Assembly: GCA_037893245.1 (NCBI GenBank)
Contig: JBAIAA010000783.1
Location: 1,178,001-1,242,000 of the forward strand
DNA: 64,000 nt
Origin: Crossaster papposus
Lineage: Eukaryota > Echinodermata > Asteroidea > Velatida > Solasteridae
Direction: 5' to 3'
Notes under the pieces: generated by a model
What the model was told of the DNA's origin: nothing
Database searches by the model: none
Seen by the model: the letters and a program-made list of their open reading frames with translations, nothing else
Made by a program: the position numbers and the translations under genes
Shown: positions 1 through 11,055 of the stretch, piece after piece
How positions within the stretch are numbered: position 1 is the first letter of the stretch
How the letters are laid out: every line of letters begins with the position of its first letter

Positions 1-539
1 CATGGCGGCGGCCAGAGTCACAGCCAACATGGCAAAGGCAGGCAATTCAGTATTCTTATTATAAGAATGTAAGGTTTATTTAATTAAAGAAATACCTAAT
101 TATTATTATTATTTTTATACTATATTTTGTACTTATTTATTATTTTCTTATTATTTTCTTATTATTTATTATTTATATTATTCTTATTCTCTTTTTATAA
201 TTATAATTACAATCTTGTTATATAATTGTTTCTTGTATCCCATTCAGCTTGGAGAACTCCTCGACAATGTTTCTTTTGGGTAATCCTTCGGGAGCTAAAT
301 GGCATTTTGTCTTTGTCTTGGTTATTATGTTTTGTCCATGCATCTAAAGCTTTTATTTTATGTTTTCTTTGTAATTTTGGTCTGTGCATTTGTTGATGTT
401 TCCCGAGAAATACAATAGAGAAAATAGAGAATAGTCAGGGTACATGTAGGCTAACTAGGTGTTCATGATGAGTAATCACTTCTTAAACAAAGACATAATT
501 CATGTTGTTTTATGTTATACGTATATCTCTAGGGTGGTG
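1..539. other. AT-rich intergenic DNA, nothing recognised
   Basis: Runs of TTATTATT and TTTTATA dominate. I see no coding frame with biased codons, no splice pattern and no terminal repeats. Confidence 0.5.
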
Positions 540-1180
540 CTTTGTGGATTCAATATAGGGCTTCGAATAATGACCTTTGACCTTAAAGGTCATATGTGGC
601 GGTCAATTTGTATCCTACATTTATATCACAAGAATTTACATTGTTCTACTTCCAGTGTAATTATGACCATTTAGACACCAAGATCATACAAGTATTATGT
701 AGTTGCCGAGATACAATTTATAGTGTTTTAGTCCAGGGTCAATGACCTTTGACCTCTGCTCCTAGAATAAATAATAACTCCCATACCCGCCACGTAAGTT
801 ACAATTAGTCTCTTCGATTTGTTTGTACTCATTTTTACTTAATGATAATTTTCCTGTTATAAATATGACATTTTAGTAATAAAATATTTTGTTTGACCTT
901 TGACCTTATTTTCAGAGGTCAGGATTTGGTCCCAAGGGTCAATAATTATTTGATGTCATCTTCTTTTGTAATTCTGTGCATTTTGACACTAAGATCATCT
1001 ATATACCATATTTTGTTGCTGAAATATTTTTTGTGATTTTTAGTGATTTAGGCAGGGGTCAATGACCTTTGACCTCTAATAAAAAAGTTCCCCAACCCCT
1101 ATCCCTCCTTCCTTTTTTTGTAGTTGTCCATACCCATACCCACCAAAATCAGTTGAAATTAGCTTATTTTAAAAAATTTC
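540..1180 (+). repeat. dispersed repeat with TGACCTTTGACC words, copy 1
   Basis: The block carries several copies of the word TGACCTTTGACC spaced by about 150-350 bp. It is matched in inverted orientation by 38286-38710, including a shared stretch around 1080-1160 (AGTTGTCCATACCCATACCC) seen there as its complement. This makes it an interspersed repeat rather than a gene. The word resembles a direct repeat of nuclear-receptor half-sites (DR1 type), but that reading is only suggestive. From 1181 to 1574 I see nothing else. Confidence 0.6.
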
Positions 1181-1574
1181 ACAGATTGGCTCAATATATG
1201 GCTAATTTAGGGTTACTAGTAGGGGGTTTCAATAATATGTATTTCCAAAAGTCACAGCAAAGGATACATTACAATTTCACAATTTAAATATGTTGTTGTT
1301 GTTTTTTAAATTTAACATTGGGATTTTCTTTTGCAGTTTTGTCTTTTAAATTATCTGTGTGAGCACTTATTTTTAAATTATATTCTCAATTTAATTCTTT
1401 GTTCAGTTTTATATTGAATGATTTGTAATTATGATGCCCTATCTTAATCTAAATGTTTAGTTTTCTATGTTATAACCTTTTTGCCAAATAAACCATCAGT
1501 AATAATACATGGTTGACAATTCTTTGCCCAAAAGTACATATTAATTTCCTTGAAAGACGGACACAGCATATTAC

Positions 1575-1978
1575 AGGTAGGATAAACCATTTGCAGATAT
1601 CGACAATATTTACTACCTATTTATTAAGAAATATCTTACTCAATTGAAAGTAAATAATAATTCAAGGCATCCAGCAAAATGATTGCGCTAGATATCCTGT
1701 AATTATTCTGGAAAATATAATTTTATAAAGAATAATTCGCGATCGCCGGACGGCGATCGCGAAAAAACAAAGATAACATAAGAATAAATGCCCGACGCCG
1801 GTTGAAAACAAACGCCGTTTTTCGTGCTTTTCTCGGCATCCATGATTGTAAAACTTCGGACTGGTCAGTTAAACAATATTTACTATACAAACCCCCCCCC
1901 CAAAAAAAAAAAAAATAATAATAATAAAATCTACCCATTCGTGATAATTCAAGCAATTACCAATGGTGTACCCTACCT
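1575..1978. mobile_element. TTAA-target MITE (AGGTAG-family), copy 1
   Basis: The ends are AGGTAGGATAAACCATTTGC on the left and the inverse, ATGGTGTACCCTACCT, on the right. The right flank is TTAA (1979-1982); the left flank is TTAC, one base changed. The interior holds a palindrome around GCGATCGCCGGACGGCGATCGC and a segment 'TTGCGCTAGATATCCTGTAATTA' shared with the copies at 21034, 23170 and 59935. There is no transposase. TTAA duplication is typical of piggyBac and Kolobok transposons; this is a non-autonomous member of one of them. Confidence 0.75.
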
Positions 1979-2043
1979 TTAAAGGAGTGCATCTTACTTT
2001 CAGATCGAATCTGCAGATCAAATCGTAAAAAAAGAATTAGGCC

Positions 2044-3365
2044 TATAGACAGGGCCAAGACCAGGGAAAACTAAGGGTTTTTCCTGTCAAGGTTTTCTCA
2101 ACGGTTTCATCATCCTGAACCTCAACCATTTGATAATAGCTTGGGGGCCACCCTGATTTTTGCCCCTAATTCAAAATGGCCGCCAAAATCCAAAATGGCC
2201 GCTAATTTTACATACATTACATATATACTGCTAATTACATTTAATATCAACGTTTTTTTTAGTGATTCTGTCATCTTGAATGTACACCCATTGAAGTTAG
2301 CTCCAGAGCCACCCAGAATTTGGCCTCAAATCTAAGATGGCTGCCAAAATCTAAAATGGCTGCCAAAATTACTCTAATCAGGTTTATACTGCTTCTTGTT
2401 TTTTTCTGTCAGATTTGTTTTTAGTGATTCCGTCATTCTAAGCCCAAGGCCTTTAAGATTAGTCTGGGGAATACCCAGGATTTATCGTCCAATCCAAGAT
2501 GGCTGTCAAAATGGCTGTCAAAATGGCTGTCAAAATGGCTGCCAAAATGGCCATCAAAAGCATCTTACTTAAATTTAAAGTACATCTTCGTTTTGTCCTG
2601 GTAAAGTTCACTACAGTTGGTTTCATTGTGGCGTTCCGAAACTAAGCCTTTTGGAATTAACTTGTGGCTACCCAATATTTGTCCGCCCTAATCCAAAATG
2701 GCTACCAACATTACCTTAATCAGATTTAAACGGTCTCTTATTTATCCCCCATAATTTAGTAAAGGACCTGGCTCAGACATGTATGTAGATTATTTAGGAG
2801 AGGATAACTCAAGTGTTCTAGGCTGATTTGACCCCAAGGAACAACTTGGGATGTGTTCCAAAATCTTTATCCGGGGCGAACAGCCCGGAAATGACCACGC
2901 CCTTTTTTAAATGACCATGCCCTATTTTTGGGAAGTGCTACTTCCGACATAGCTGTATCTTCTAAACCGTTGGAGCTAGACATTTTATGATGTGCTCAAG
3001 ATGTTCATTTTATATTTTACAAGAACATTTCTAAAAACCGTTCGGTCAACTTATTACCATACAAATAAATACATACACCGGGAATTTCCATATATATTTA
3101 TTAATTAAACTTTCCAAACTTAGAGCAAAGTTAGAACATTTGTGTCATCTACTAGAGTTTAACTGACAATTATGAGCAGTGTTCATTCAGTGATGGGTTC
3201 TTACACCAATCACCTCCCTTGCATTTGCAGTATTTGCAACAATGGATCCAAGCAACTCGCCTTCTGGTTTTGAGATCACAATCTCAGGGACTAATGAATT
3301 ACCCCTTTTTACAAAACCATAAGACGCAGCATTCAAAATCAAGGTTCGCTTTCCTCTTCTTCCCC
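2044..3365 (+). repeat. left arm of fold-back element
   Basis: Inverse of the right arm, including the outer GACAGGGCC end, the AAAATGGCTGTC tandem block at 2495-2560, the GGGCGAACAGCCCGGAAA block near 2875, and the innermost part, which encodes on the minus strand the C-terminal piece of the element's ORF. Confidence 0.7.
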
Positions 3366-3489
3366 TCTCTTTATTCTTGATGCTGTCCTTTCTGTAAGTG
3401 TCAAAGGACATGGTGACCTTTGGCGATCTTCCATCAGCAAAACTGCTTTCCAAGCATTCTATGTTGAGTGGCGCACCACCAGATAACAA
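3187..3489 (-). pseudogene. fragment of transposon-associated ORF (left, inverted copy)
   Basis: This minus-strand frame reads from a middle piece (SFADGRSPKVTMSFDTYRKD) directly into TLILNAASYGFVKRGN and KPEGELLGSIV. The same C-terminal piece occurs on the plus strand at 4107-4256, so the element holds two inverted, differently deleted copies of one ORF. In the last part the original frame appears to be the neighbouring one, which reads CCKYCKCKGG, a cysteine-rich tail. I recognise the family as an uncharacterised transposon-linked protein; function unknown. Confidence 0.6.
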
Positions 3490-3539
3490 GACACAAAACC
3501 TCTATACCTAGTATATCACCAAAGGCATGGATTGTGTCA

Positions 3540-4256
3540 GCTGTGTGTGCTTCTCCATTCCTTCGGCTCAACTGCACACACGAGGAAGCTGATGATGACA
3601 GGATGATGTTCCATGTGCAGGACATTATAAGTTACCGGACAGGACCTACATCCCTGACGCTGTTATCAGGTGACACATAATGTGTCATCAGGTCAATTTG
3701 AGAGATCTTGGCCTCCAAGAGTTCTGTCTCATCCACAACTCAAGAGTGAAAAGATCAATATTACCACTCCACGATATCTGCATAACGCTGGGAGACGAGC
3801 TCACAAAGTGTCTTCCAGCACTCCATGCGCTGACTGGATGCGATACAACCAGCAAGATATCAACTAAACCTGCAGCCCTGAATGCTGTCCGCAAACCAGA
3901 AAATGCAATACAGATGGCAGAAACATTCTTGGTCAAGTGTCTTAAACCATCAACAGACCTGCAGACATTTGATGACCTGCGTCTCGCTGCATTTGATAGC
4001 AATGCCCTCAAGAAAGACTTTCAGAGAACCACTTGCACCTCAACTAATGCAAGAAAACATATCATATAGAGCCTATTACCAACAGCAGCTGTGGGTCCAA
4101 GCCCCATTTAGAGACGCCACCTTGATTTTGAATGCCGCGTCTTATGGTTTTGTAATAAGGGGGAATTCACTAGTCCCCGAGACTGTGATCTCAAAACCAG
4201 AAGGCGAGTTGCTTGGATCCATTGTTGCAAGTACTGCAAATGCAAGGGAGGTGTAA
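3540..4256 (+). pseudogene. broken transposon ORF with HEEAD / LTGCDTTS motifs
   Basis: A frame near 3575-3630 gives THEEADDDRMMFHVQDI and then LTLLSGDT followed by a stop. The reading continues in another frame from 3680 (CHQVNLRDLGLQ, LPALHALTGCDTTSKISTK, NALKKDFQRTTCTSTNARKH) to a stop at 4067-4069, and in a third frame from about 4090 (TLILNAASYGFV). At least two frameshifts show it is dead. The spaced acidic motifs (HEEAD, SGDTD-like, TGCDT) are known from uncharacterised, mobile-element-linked proteins and suggest a PIN/FEN-like nuclease fold, which I state only as inference. Confidence 0.65.
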
Positions 4257-5907
4257 GAACCCATCACTGAATGAACACTGCCCATAATTATCATACCTGG
4301 GCTCTGTTGTGTTACTTTATAATAATTAAATGCTTGTTTTCTTTCTTTAAAAAAATCCTTGTATTGTTTAAATTCCGAATTGTCAGTTAAACTCTAGTAG
4401 ATGACACAAATGTTCTAACTTTGCTCTAAGTTTGGAAAGTTTAATTAATAAATATTTATGGAAATTCCCGGTGAATGTATTTATTTGTATGGTAATAAGT
4501 TTTAGAAATGTTCTTGTAAAATATCAAATGAACATCTTGAGCACGTCAGAAAATGTCTAGCTCCAACGGTTTAAAAGATACAGCTATGTCGGAAGTAGCA
4601 CTTCCGATAAAAAGGGCGTGATCATTTTTAAAAGGGCATGGTCATTTTAAAAAGGGCGTGGTCTTTTCCGGGCTGTTCACCCCGGATAGAGATTTTGGCA
4701 CACATCACAAGTTGTTCCTTGGGGTCATATCAGCCTAGAACAGTTGAGTTATCCTCTCCTAAATAATGTGCATACATGTCTGAGCCATGTCCTTTACTAA
4801 ATTATGGGGGATAAATAAGAGACCGTTTAAATCTGATTAAGGTTATTTTGGTAGCCATTTTGGATTTGGGCGGACAAATCTTGGGTAGCCACAAGTTATT
4901 TTCAAAAGGCTTAGGTTCAGGACGCCACAATGAAACCAACTTTAGTGAACTTTAACAGGACAAAACGAATATGTACTTTAAATTTCAGTAAGATGCTTTT
5001 TATGGCCATTTTGGCAGCCATTTTGACAGCCATTTTGACAGCCATCTTGGATAAGACGATAAATTCTGGGTATTCCCCAGACTAATCTTAAAGGCCTTGG
5101 GCTTAGAATGACGGAATCACTGACAAAACTCTGACAAAAAAAATGGAAGCAGTATAAAACTGATAAGGGTAATTTTGGCAGCCATTTAAGTTTTTTTGGC
5201 GGCCATCTTGGATTTAAGGCCAAATTCTGGGTTTCTCTGGAGCTAAATTCAATGGGTGTACATTCAAGATGACAGAATCACACAAAAAACGTTGATATTA
5301 AACGTAAATTTAGCAGTATATATGTATTTTATGCAATTTTGGCAGCCATTTTAGATTTTGGCGGCCATCTTGGATTTGAGACCAAATTCTGGGTTTCTCT
5401 GGAGCTAAATTCAATGGGTGTACGTTCAAGATGACAGAATCACAAAAAAACGTTGATATTAAACGTAAATTTAGCAGTATATATGTATTTTATGTAATTT
5501 GAGGCCAAATTATTGGTGGCTCTGGAGCTAAATTCAATGGGTGTACATTCAAGGTGACAGAATCACAAAAAAACGTTGATATTAAACGTAAATTTAGCAG
5601 TATATATGTATTTTATGTAATTTGAGGCCAAATTATTGGTGGCTCTGGAGCTAAATTCAATGGGTGTACATTCAAGACGACAGAATCACTAAAAAAACAC
5701 GTTGATATTAAATGTAATTAGCAGAATACATGTAATGTATGTAATATTAGCGGCCATTTTGGATTTTGGCGGCCATTTAGAATTAGGGGCAAAAATCATG
5801 GTGGCCCCCAAGCTAATATCAAATGGTTGAGGTTCAGGATGATGAAACCGTTGAGAAAACCTTGACAGGAAAACCCTTAGTTTTTCCAGGTCTGGGCCCT
5901 GTCTATA
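4112..5907 (-). repeat. right arm of fold-back element, with internal tandem repeats
   Basis: Inverse match of the left arm. It is longer because a block beginning GGAGCTAAATTCAATGGGTG is repeated about four times (near 5239, 5401, 5525 and 5648; two of the intervals are about 123 bp). The expansion is confined to this arm, so it arose after the arms formed. Confidence 0.7.
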
Positions 5908-6392
5908 CAAGGTCTCGAAGTAAAAGTAGATTCCGGTAGAAAAGTTGGATTGTTTGTTATTGAATTATTCAAATTGTGCCCAAAACAAAACATTTTCCAG
6001 GGGTTTACAGACGCGGTTACAAAAAGGGGAAAAGACAGATTTTGGTTGAGTGAATAAATGGCATATATACATGTATACAAGTTTACATTTATTCCTGGAT
6101 ACGTCTATTGTCCCCGTTGTGAAAGCAGGCGCAAAATAATATCGCTTCAGCCGTTTATTAGCGATGTTTCCATCCATAGGCCGGTAACTCAACGAAATGT
6201 AACGAAGCATCACGAATGGCATAGAGTCGCTAGTCGAAGCCAGCCGAAGCCTCCCGAAGCCTCGGTGTTCCAAAACTTTAAGGCTTGTCGCGGAGCCTCA
6301 TGAAGACGAAGCCTCATAAATTGAAGCCGGAGCCGAAGCCAAAGCCTGAAGGTTTGGAAAAGGGCCCTCGAAGCGCACCATTGAAACTCGTA
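5908..6392. other. intergenic, GAAGCC-rich stretch
   Basis: Contains a cluster of GAAGCC/GAAGCCTC words at 6236-6345, repeated in loose tandem. No gene seen. Confidence 0.5.
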
Positions 6393-6446
6393 CAGTCAGT
6401 CCGCAGCGCACTGAAAAGCCGTTTATTTTATGTGCGCTTTATGCAT

Positions 6447-7748
6447 TAGCCTCTGTCATGAAATGACGAAAATCAACCGAAGAGGGCGTTTTGCGGAAAT
6501 TTGTCAATATGGCTTCCGAGCTCTCGCGTAAGACTAACGTAAGTAGCTATACCATGGAAGAAAGACAACAGATAGTTAGTGAATTGCGGGGAAATACTTA
6601 ATAAAAAATGGCCAATCATAAAACTAGATTTTCTTTCCTGCACTTGAAAAGACCCGCCGTGTATTTATGTTCCTTAGAAAACCGGTTAGGCCCAATTAAC
6701 ATTTAAACAAAACAAAAAATTCAGTGGCACTGAACTGAAGCTTTATTTGAAAGCCATATTTGAATGCCATACAGTAAACAAATTCTGGGGCCAATTCATA
6801 CAACTTGATACATGTACAAGCAATATTATTTTTGTATTTTTAATTATTTTTTGACATCAAATATAAATTTGGGGCTTTACACACAAGCACTTGGTTCACA
6901 TAATTACTATATGGACGTTAAACCTTAACATTCCTGATCCTGCAATGTTAATTTAAAAACCAGTTTTAAATACTGTCACATTAAATGTACAGACGCCTGT
7001 GAAATCTAGTAATATTTTACCCTTTTATTGACTGAAACCTGACATTAAAAGAAGTTCGTAAATATTAAACTTGAATTTTTCAAGAATTATTCAATTGCGC
7101 CACGACCAATTAGGGAGCACTCGGTCGATTCAGTTGTGTGCACAATTTCTGGTCGCCACCGTTTTGGTTTTTTTTTCGGACTAAGCTTACACCTAAATTG
7201 TTAACAGAGGGTAAATAGCAAGCATTAATAACATTAACATGGTAAGGGAACAATGAATTTGCAGTTTGTCAACAAAGAAGTATGGCAACATTGCATGAGG
7301 AAAGTCGGCCCAACATTTACTGTTTATAAACAATGTAAACGTCGAAGTACAGCTATAGCTCTCCCAAAGGTCGAGTTGTCTCAACGGGCGAGTTGTCTCA
7401 ACGGGCGAGTTGTCTCAACGGTCGACTTGTCCCGAGTCGAGTTGTCTCAACGGTCGACTTGTCTGACATCCGCTAGCTACGCACGTACGTATATAGCGCA
7501 CTGAGCACGCTTTCACAAACTGACCATTTTTTCAGTCGCTGTTTCTTTCTCTTTCGTAATTTTACGGTTTTGGATGACATTTAACCTTATGCCTACGGTT
7601 TATCCTCTCGAAATAACCACAGCCTTTAGAGCTCCGGCGTAAGCCATAAAGTTCTGACATCGACGACACACGTGTTGCTGTTGGTAAGCGCCGCCATTTT
7701 GACAATTTTCCGCGCGTTGACCTTTTAGAAAGGTCATGACAGAGGCTA
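6447..7748. mobile_element. nested TIR element inside copy 1
   Basis: Ends are TAGCCTCTGTCATGA and the inverse TCATGACAGAGGCTA. The related copy at 30286-32609 shows the empty site (GCATGGCAC read on the complementary strand near 32553), so insertion duplicated at most the dinucleotide AT. The interior has no recognisable coding sequence. Confidence 0.65.
7369..7465. repeat. 17 bp minisatellite, CGAGTTGTCTCAACGGG type
   Basis: About five tandem copies, alternating between CGAGTTGTCTCAACGGG and CGACTTGTC variants, within the nested element. Confidence 0.75.
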
Positions 7749-8524
7749 ATGGCACTTTTTGCGTGACCTCGTTTTTGAATATTTAATGAGCTGGCGACGA
7801 CGCCTTTAATTTGGTCCGAAACATTTGTTTTATTCACCGACTGTCAATATTATGTATATTTTCTTTTGGATAAGGAAACATTCTGGTATATTATAAAATT
7901 ATATTGGAAATTATAAGACATTTAGAGGGTGACATTTATAACGTAAAAAAAAGCTTCCGAACCCACAAATTGACCTTTACAAAATGACGAGATTTTCCCA
8001 TTTTCTGGCGGTGGCCACAACCCAATTTCATCCTGATGTTAAAGATAATTTCATATTTTTTCAAAAAACTGTCGATTTTGGGTTGATTTTAACTTGGTCC
8101 AGTCAGGGCGCAGAAAATACTAACGTTCACAAGAAAGTAACGAACGGAACATCCCGCCATGACAGTCCATATTCTTTCTGCGCCCTCATTGGTCGAAAAT
8201 GACGTCATTGAAAAAGGCTTCGTTATAACGTGCAGTTCATGCACATTACAGTCGCAGTTGTTTTTCGTGTACGTGTATTTCTTTCGTTGTAAGCTCGAGT
8301 GAAAAGGATTTATCTGCTAATCAGTGATTACAAAAAAATTGCCTGCATAAAACAATGAATACAGCAAAATAAACCAAAAAACAAGCGACAAATGAAGTCG
8401 TTGTTTAAAATTTATTGATAACAATAACATTGATAAATTATAACTTTTACAATAATTTATATCTGTATTGTGAGGTTGGTTTATAAAAGAAACTGCACAT
8501 TTTATTTAAAACTTGCATGTAATC

Positions 8525-8675
8525 GCAAATCGCAAATCGAAAATATTTACTACCGAATTATTAAGAAATATCTTACTCATCTAAAGGTAAATAATGATTC
8601 TAGGCACCCAGCAAAATTATTGCGCTAGATATCCTGTAATTATTCTGAAAAATATAATTGTATAACAAAACAATT
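8525..8675. mobile_element. fragment of the AGGTAG MITE family
   Basis: Shares TATTTACTACCGAATTATTA and GCGCTAGATATCCTGTAATT with the full copies. It abuts the SGNH fragment at about 8676 and replaces the rest of that ORF. Confidence 0.6.
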
Positions 8676-8820
8676 GGGTGATGTTCTCTTTGAGATACGT
8701 TGTGAAAGAATCTCCAAGGACAAGAGCTAAATTTGCCTGTGGGCCTCGATCCGTAGAGGCTTCCGACATGCTAGCGATGGCTGCGATGGCGATGGGCATG
8801 GCCATGGCGGTGGACGGCAT
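8676..8820 (-). pseudogene. SGNH/GDSL-like hydrolase fragment (copy 1)
   Basis: The minus strand reads ALVLGDSFTTYLKENITQ after a low-complexity start. GDS is the block I motif of SGNH/GDSL hydrolases, with the nucleophilic Ser. The frame is cut immediately after this block by a MITE fragment, so blocks III and V are missing. The same ORF is longer in the related element at 31343-31709 (LVLGDSLTKYLKENIT). This is a dead passenger or former element gene. Confidence 0.65.
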
Positions 8821-9682
8821 GACCTATTACTACAAATGTACCTAGTATAAGAAACATATTGGAAGACAGAAAAGGTAACTATGAAGTTTAGCAGTGACTA
8901 TTAAACAAGTTTTATAATTTTAAACAAAACATAGGCCTATTTGTTTGTATACATGCAAGACAAATCAATTTTGTATGCATGACATGAAGGCAGAAACCAG
9001 GGGGGGGGGCCCAGCAAAGTGCGCCACCAACGTTGAAATGTATCTCATTCATTATTCCACGCTCACGAGCCTAGCTAGCCGCACATCTCACACAGTAAAT
9101 ACGTATAGATCGCTACCTCAAAGCGCACCATTGAAACATGTACAAATTTGCTCCGTGCATCGCTCCCCGAATTCAGTGATTTAGCCAACGTCAGCAAAGC
9201 CAGGTACACGGAAATTGTTTGGAGAGATGTCATTTTCTGCCATTTTCGTTCGAAAACAACACAATAAAACGCATGGGGTTCACAGACTTTTTTCAAAAAT
9301 TCAGTATATCACTGCGACATCCTAAGTTAAAAGTATCCATGGAAAAAAAATAGTGGGTTCAAAGCAGGATTTTCCACAATTTATCGATTATTATTGCCCT
9401 TTTTAGGGGAGGTATTTGTTGACGTCGGTTGGGTATTTGTGCACAATCTCCACGTGCGTCAACGGTACGTCAACGTTCATTTTTTTTCGACTGCTTTTTT
9501 CATTTTCAATACAATTGTTGTCATTGGATGATAAAAATTAAGGTAAATAACAACCTTTTTTAACTACACTACAAGATGTTAAGATTGGATGCCAAAAACT
9601 CGTTATTTTTCGCATGAAACAATTGTTCCCCCCTATTTTGAGAATGGACGTTACCACAGCGTTTCGCAATCGCAGCCTCGAA

Positions 9683-9703
9683 GGCCCCCCCCCCCCCCCC
9701 CCC
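9683..9703. repeat. poly-C run
   Basis: A run of about twenty C. Similar runs occur at 18291, 18430, 21076 (G), 11546 (G), 14321 and 15519, mostly inside repeats. Confidence 0.9.
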
Positions 9704-10420
9704 TGGCAGAAACCTAACTTTAGCATATAAATAAGCCACACAAAACAAAAGAATTACATGTGCTTGTGTGCATAATGAAATACACGCTCTGCGTAGGCCT
9801 AATTACAAGCCGAAAGCCATGACCGAAAAAGTTGAAATCGCGCGCACGAAAATCGCCGCAAAATACATGAAAAACATTTCGCCACAGGCTAAATTGTATA
9901 TCAAACGGAATATCATTGCTTCCTTTATCGATGTGTAGTGATCATTTTTGGCAATATTTGTTAGTCCAGTCAGGGCGCAGAAACTAAACACACGACAACA
10001 ATTTTCTTTAAAATCATACCCTAACAAAATTCTGCCAAAAACATACATACTGAATCTCGTCATATTTTATATCATTCGATTCAGAAAAACGTTCGCTTTC
10101 CACTTACCACGTCATCTTGCAGAATCACTGCTTTGTTTGCAGTGTGTAGTTCGTTAAAACAAAGGTGCCGAACTCTTGCAATTACTCGCGTAAATCTCGT
10201 GGCCGATTTGCGACGCAGGCCGTGCAAATAAAATTCGGGATATGACCTCATTAACGCGTGCGCTGCGGACTGACTGAACCAATAAAATATTTAATTCAAC
10301 AAATTTATAACGGTTAGGTTACAACCAATATGTATTGGTTCCCACGCAACCAATTACACAACGTGGACAAAGTACGTTAATGTAATGAAATAATACCAAT
10401 AATACCAAATTAACTTATCT

Positions 10421-10689
10421 AGGGTGACGCGGGAGCGTCACGCCCAACGGGTTCGCCCGGCTGGGAGTGGCAGCGCCGCGGCACACTTACTTTGCCAGTG
10501 CACCGATTGTGCGTTAATTTTATTCTTCTTTTTTCAGTCCGACTGGAATAACTCGCGATCGCTCCACGGAATCGAAAAGAACCCAATAACGAAAATGATC
10601 AGGAGATCAAGGGCATGAGTTCTATTGGGACAGAATTTTGATTTTCGACTTCTCAGAGGGGGTTGTCATACGAATCTGACCATCTGACA
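10421..10689 (+). repeat. tandem direct repeat, unit 1 (354 bp period)
   Basis: Begins AGGGTGACGCGGGAGCGTCA and ends CTGACCATCTGACA; repeated almost exactly 354 bp downstream. The GC-rich first 75 bases contain GGGAGTGGCAGCGCCGCGGC. No coding role seen. Confidence 0.8.
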
Positions 10690-10774
10690 ATGACAAAAAA
10701 ACAACAATGTGAATGAATTTTCTCAGTTCGACGACAGAGGGGGTTGTCATACGAATCTGACCATCTGACATGTG

Positions 10775-11055
10775 AGGGTGACGCGGGAGCGTCACACCCA
10801 ACGGGTTCGCCCGGCTGGGAGTGGCAGCGCCGCGGCACCCTTACTTTGCCAGTGAACCGAGTTTGCGTTAATTTTATTCTTCTTTCTTTCTTCTTCAGTC
10901 CGACTGGAATAACTCGCGATCGCTCCACGGAATCGAAAAAAAACCAATGATCAGGAGAAAATAATCAGGAGATCAAGGGCATGAGTTCTATTGGGACGGA
11001 ATTCTGATTTTCGATTTCTCAGAGGGGGTTGTCATACGAATCTGACCATCTGACA
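10775..11055 (+). repeat. tandem direct repeat, unit 2
   Basis: Second copy of the unit at 10421, differing by a few substitutions and a longer TTCTTTC tract. An extra copy of GTTGTCATACGAATCTGACC lies in the spacer at 10744. Confidence 0.8.

Larger units (their letters stand above)
2044..5907. mobile_element. fold-back transposable element with >1 kb inverted arms
   Basis: Both ends carry the same sequence in inverse orientation, beginning TATAGACAGGGCC, and similarity continues inward for over a kilobase on each side (2044 to about 3365, and about 4112 to 5907). The arms are rich in AAAATGGCNGCCAAAAT words. Only about 0.75 kb in the middle is not shared. The middle and inner arm ends hold fragments of a transposon-associated ORF. 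Target duplications are not clear, and the superfamily is not assigned. Confidence 0.7.
6393..10276 (-). mobile_element. TIR DNA transposon carrying an SGNH-like ORF fragment, copy 1
   Basis: The element starts CAGTCAGTCCGCAGCGCAC and ends with the exact inverse. It is the same family as 30286-32609, in the opposite orientation: 7755-8500 matches the right part of that copy and 9720-10276 its left part. It is longer because it holds a nested TIR element (6447-7748), a MITE fragment (8525-8675) and other DNA. The flanks (CGTA and AACC) do not match, so no target duplication survives. No transposase is recognisable. Confidence 0.75.

Noticed and set aside
3187-3489. Intact small gene at the fold-back element
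   Set aside because: The frame joins pieces that are apart in the family, and its end is read out of the original frame; it is a remnant.
7369-7465. CRISPR-like short repeats
   Set aside because: The 17 bp units are contiguous without unique spacers; this is a minisatellite in an animal genome.
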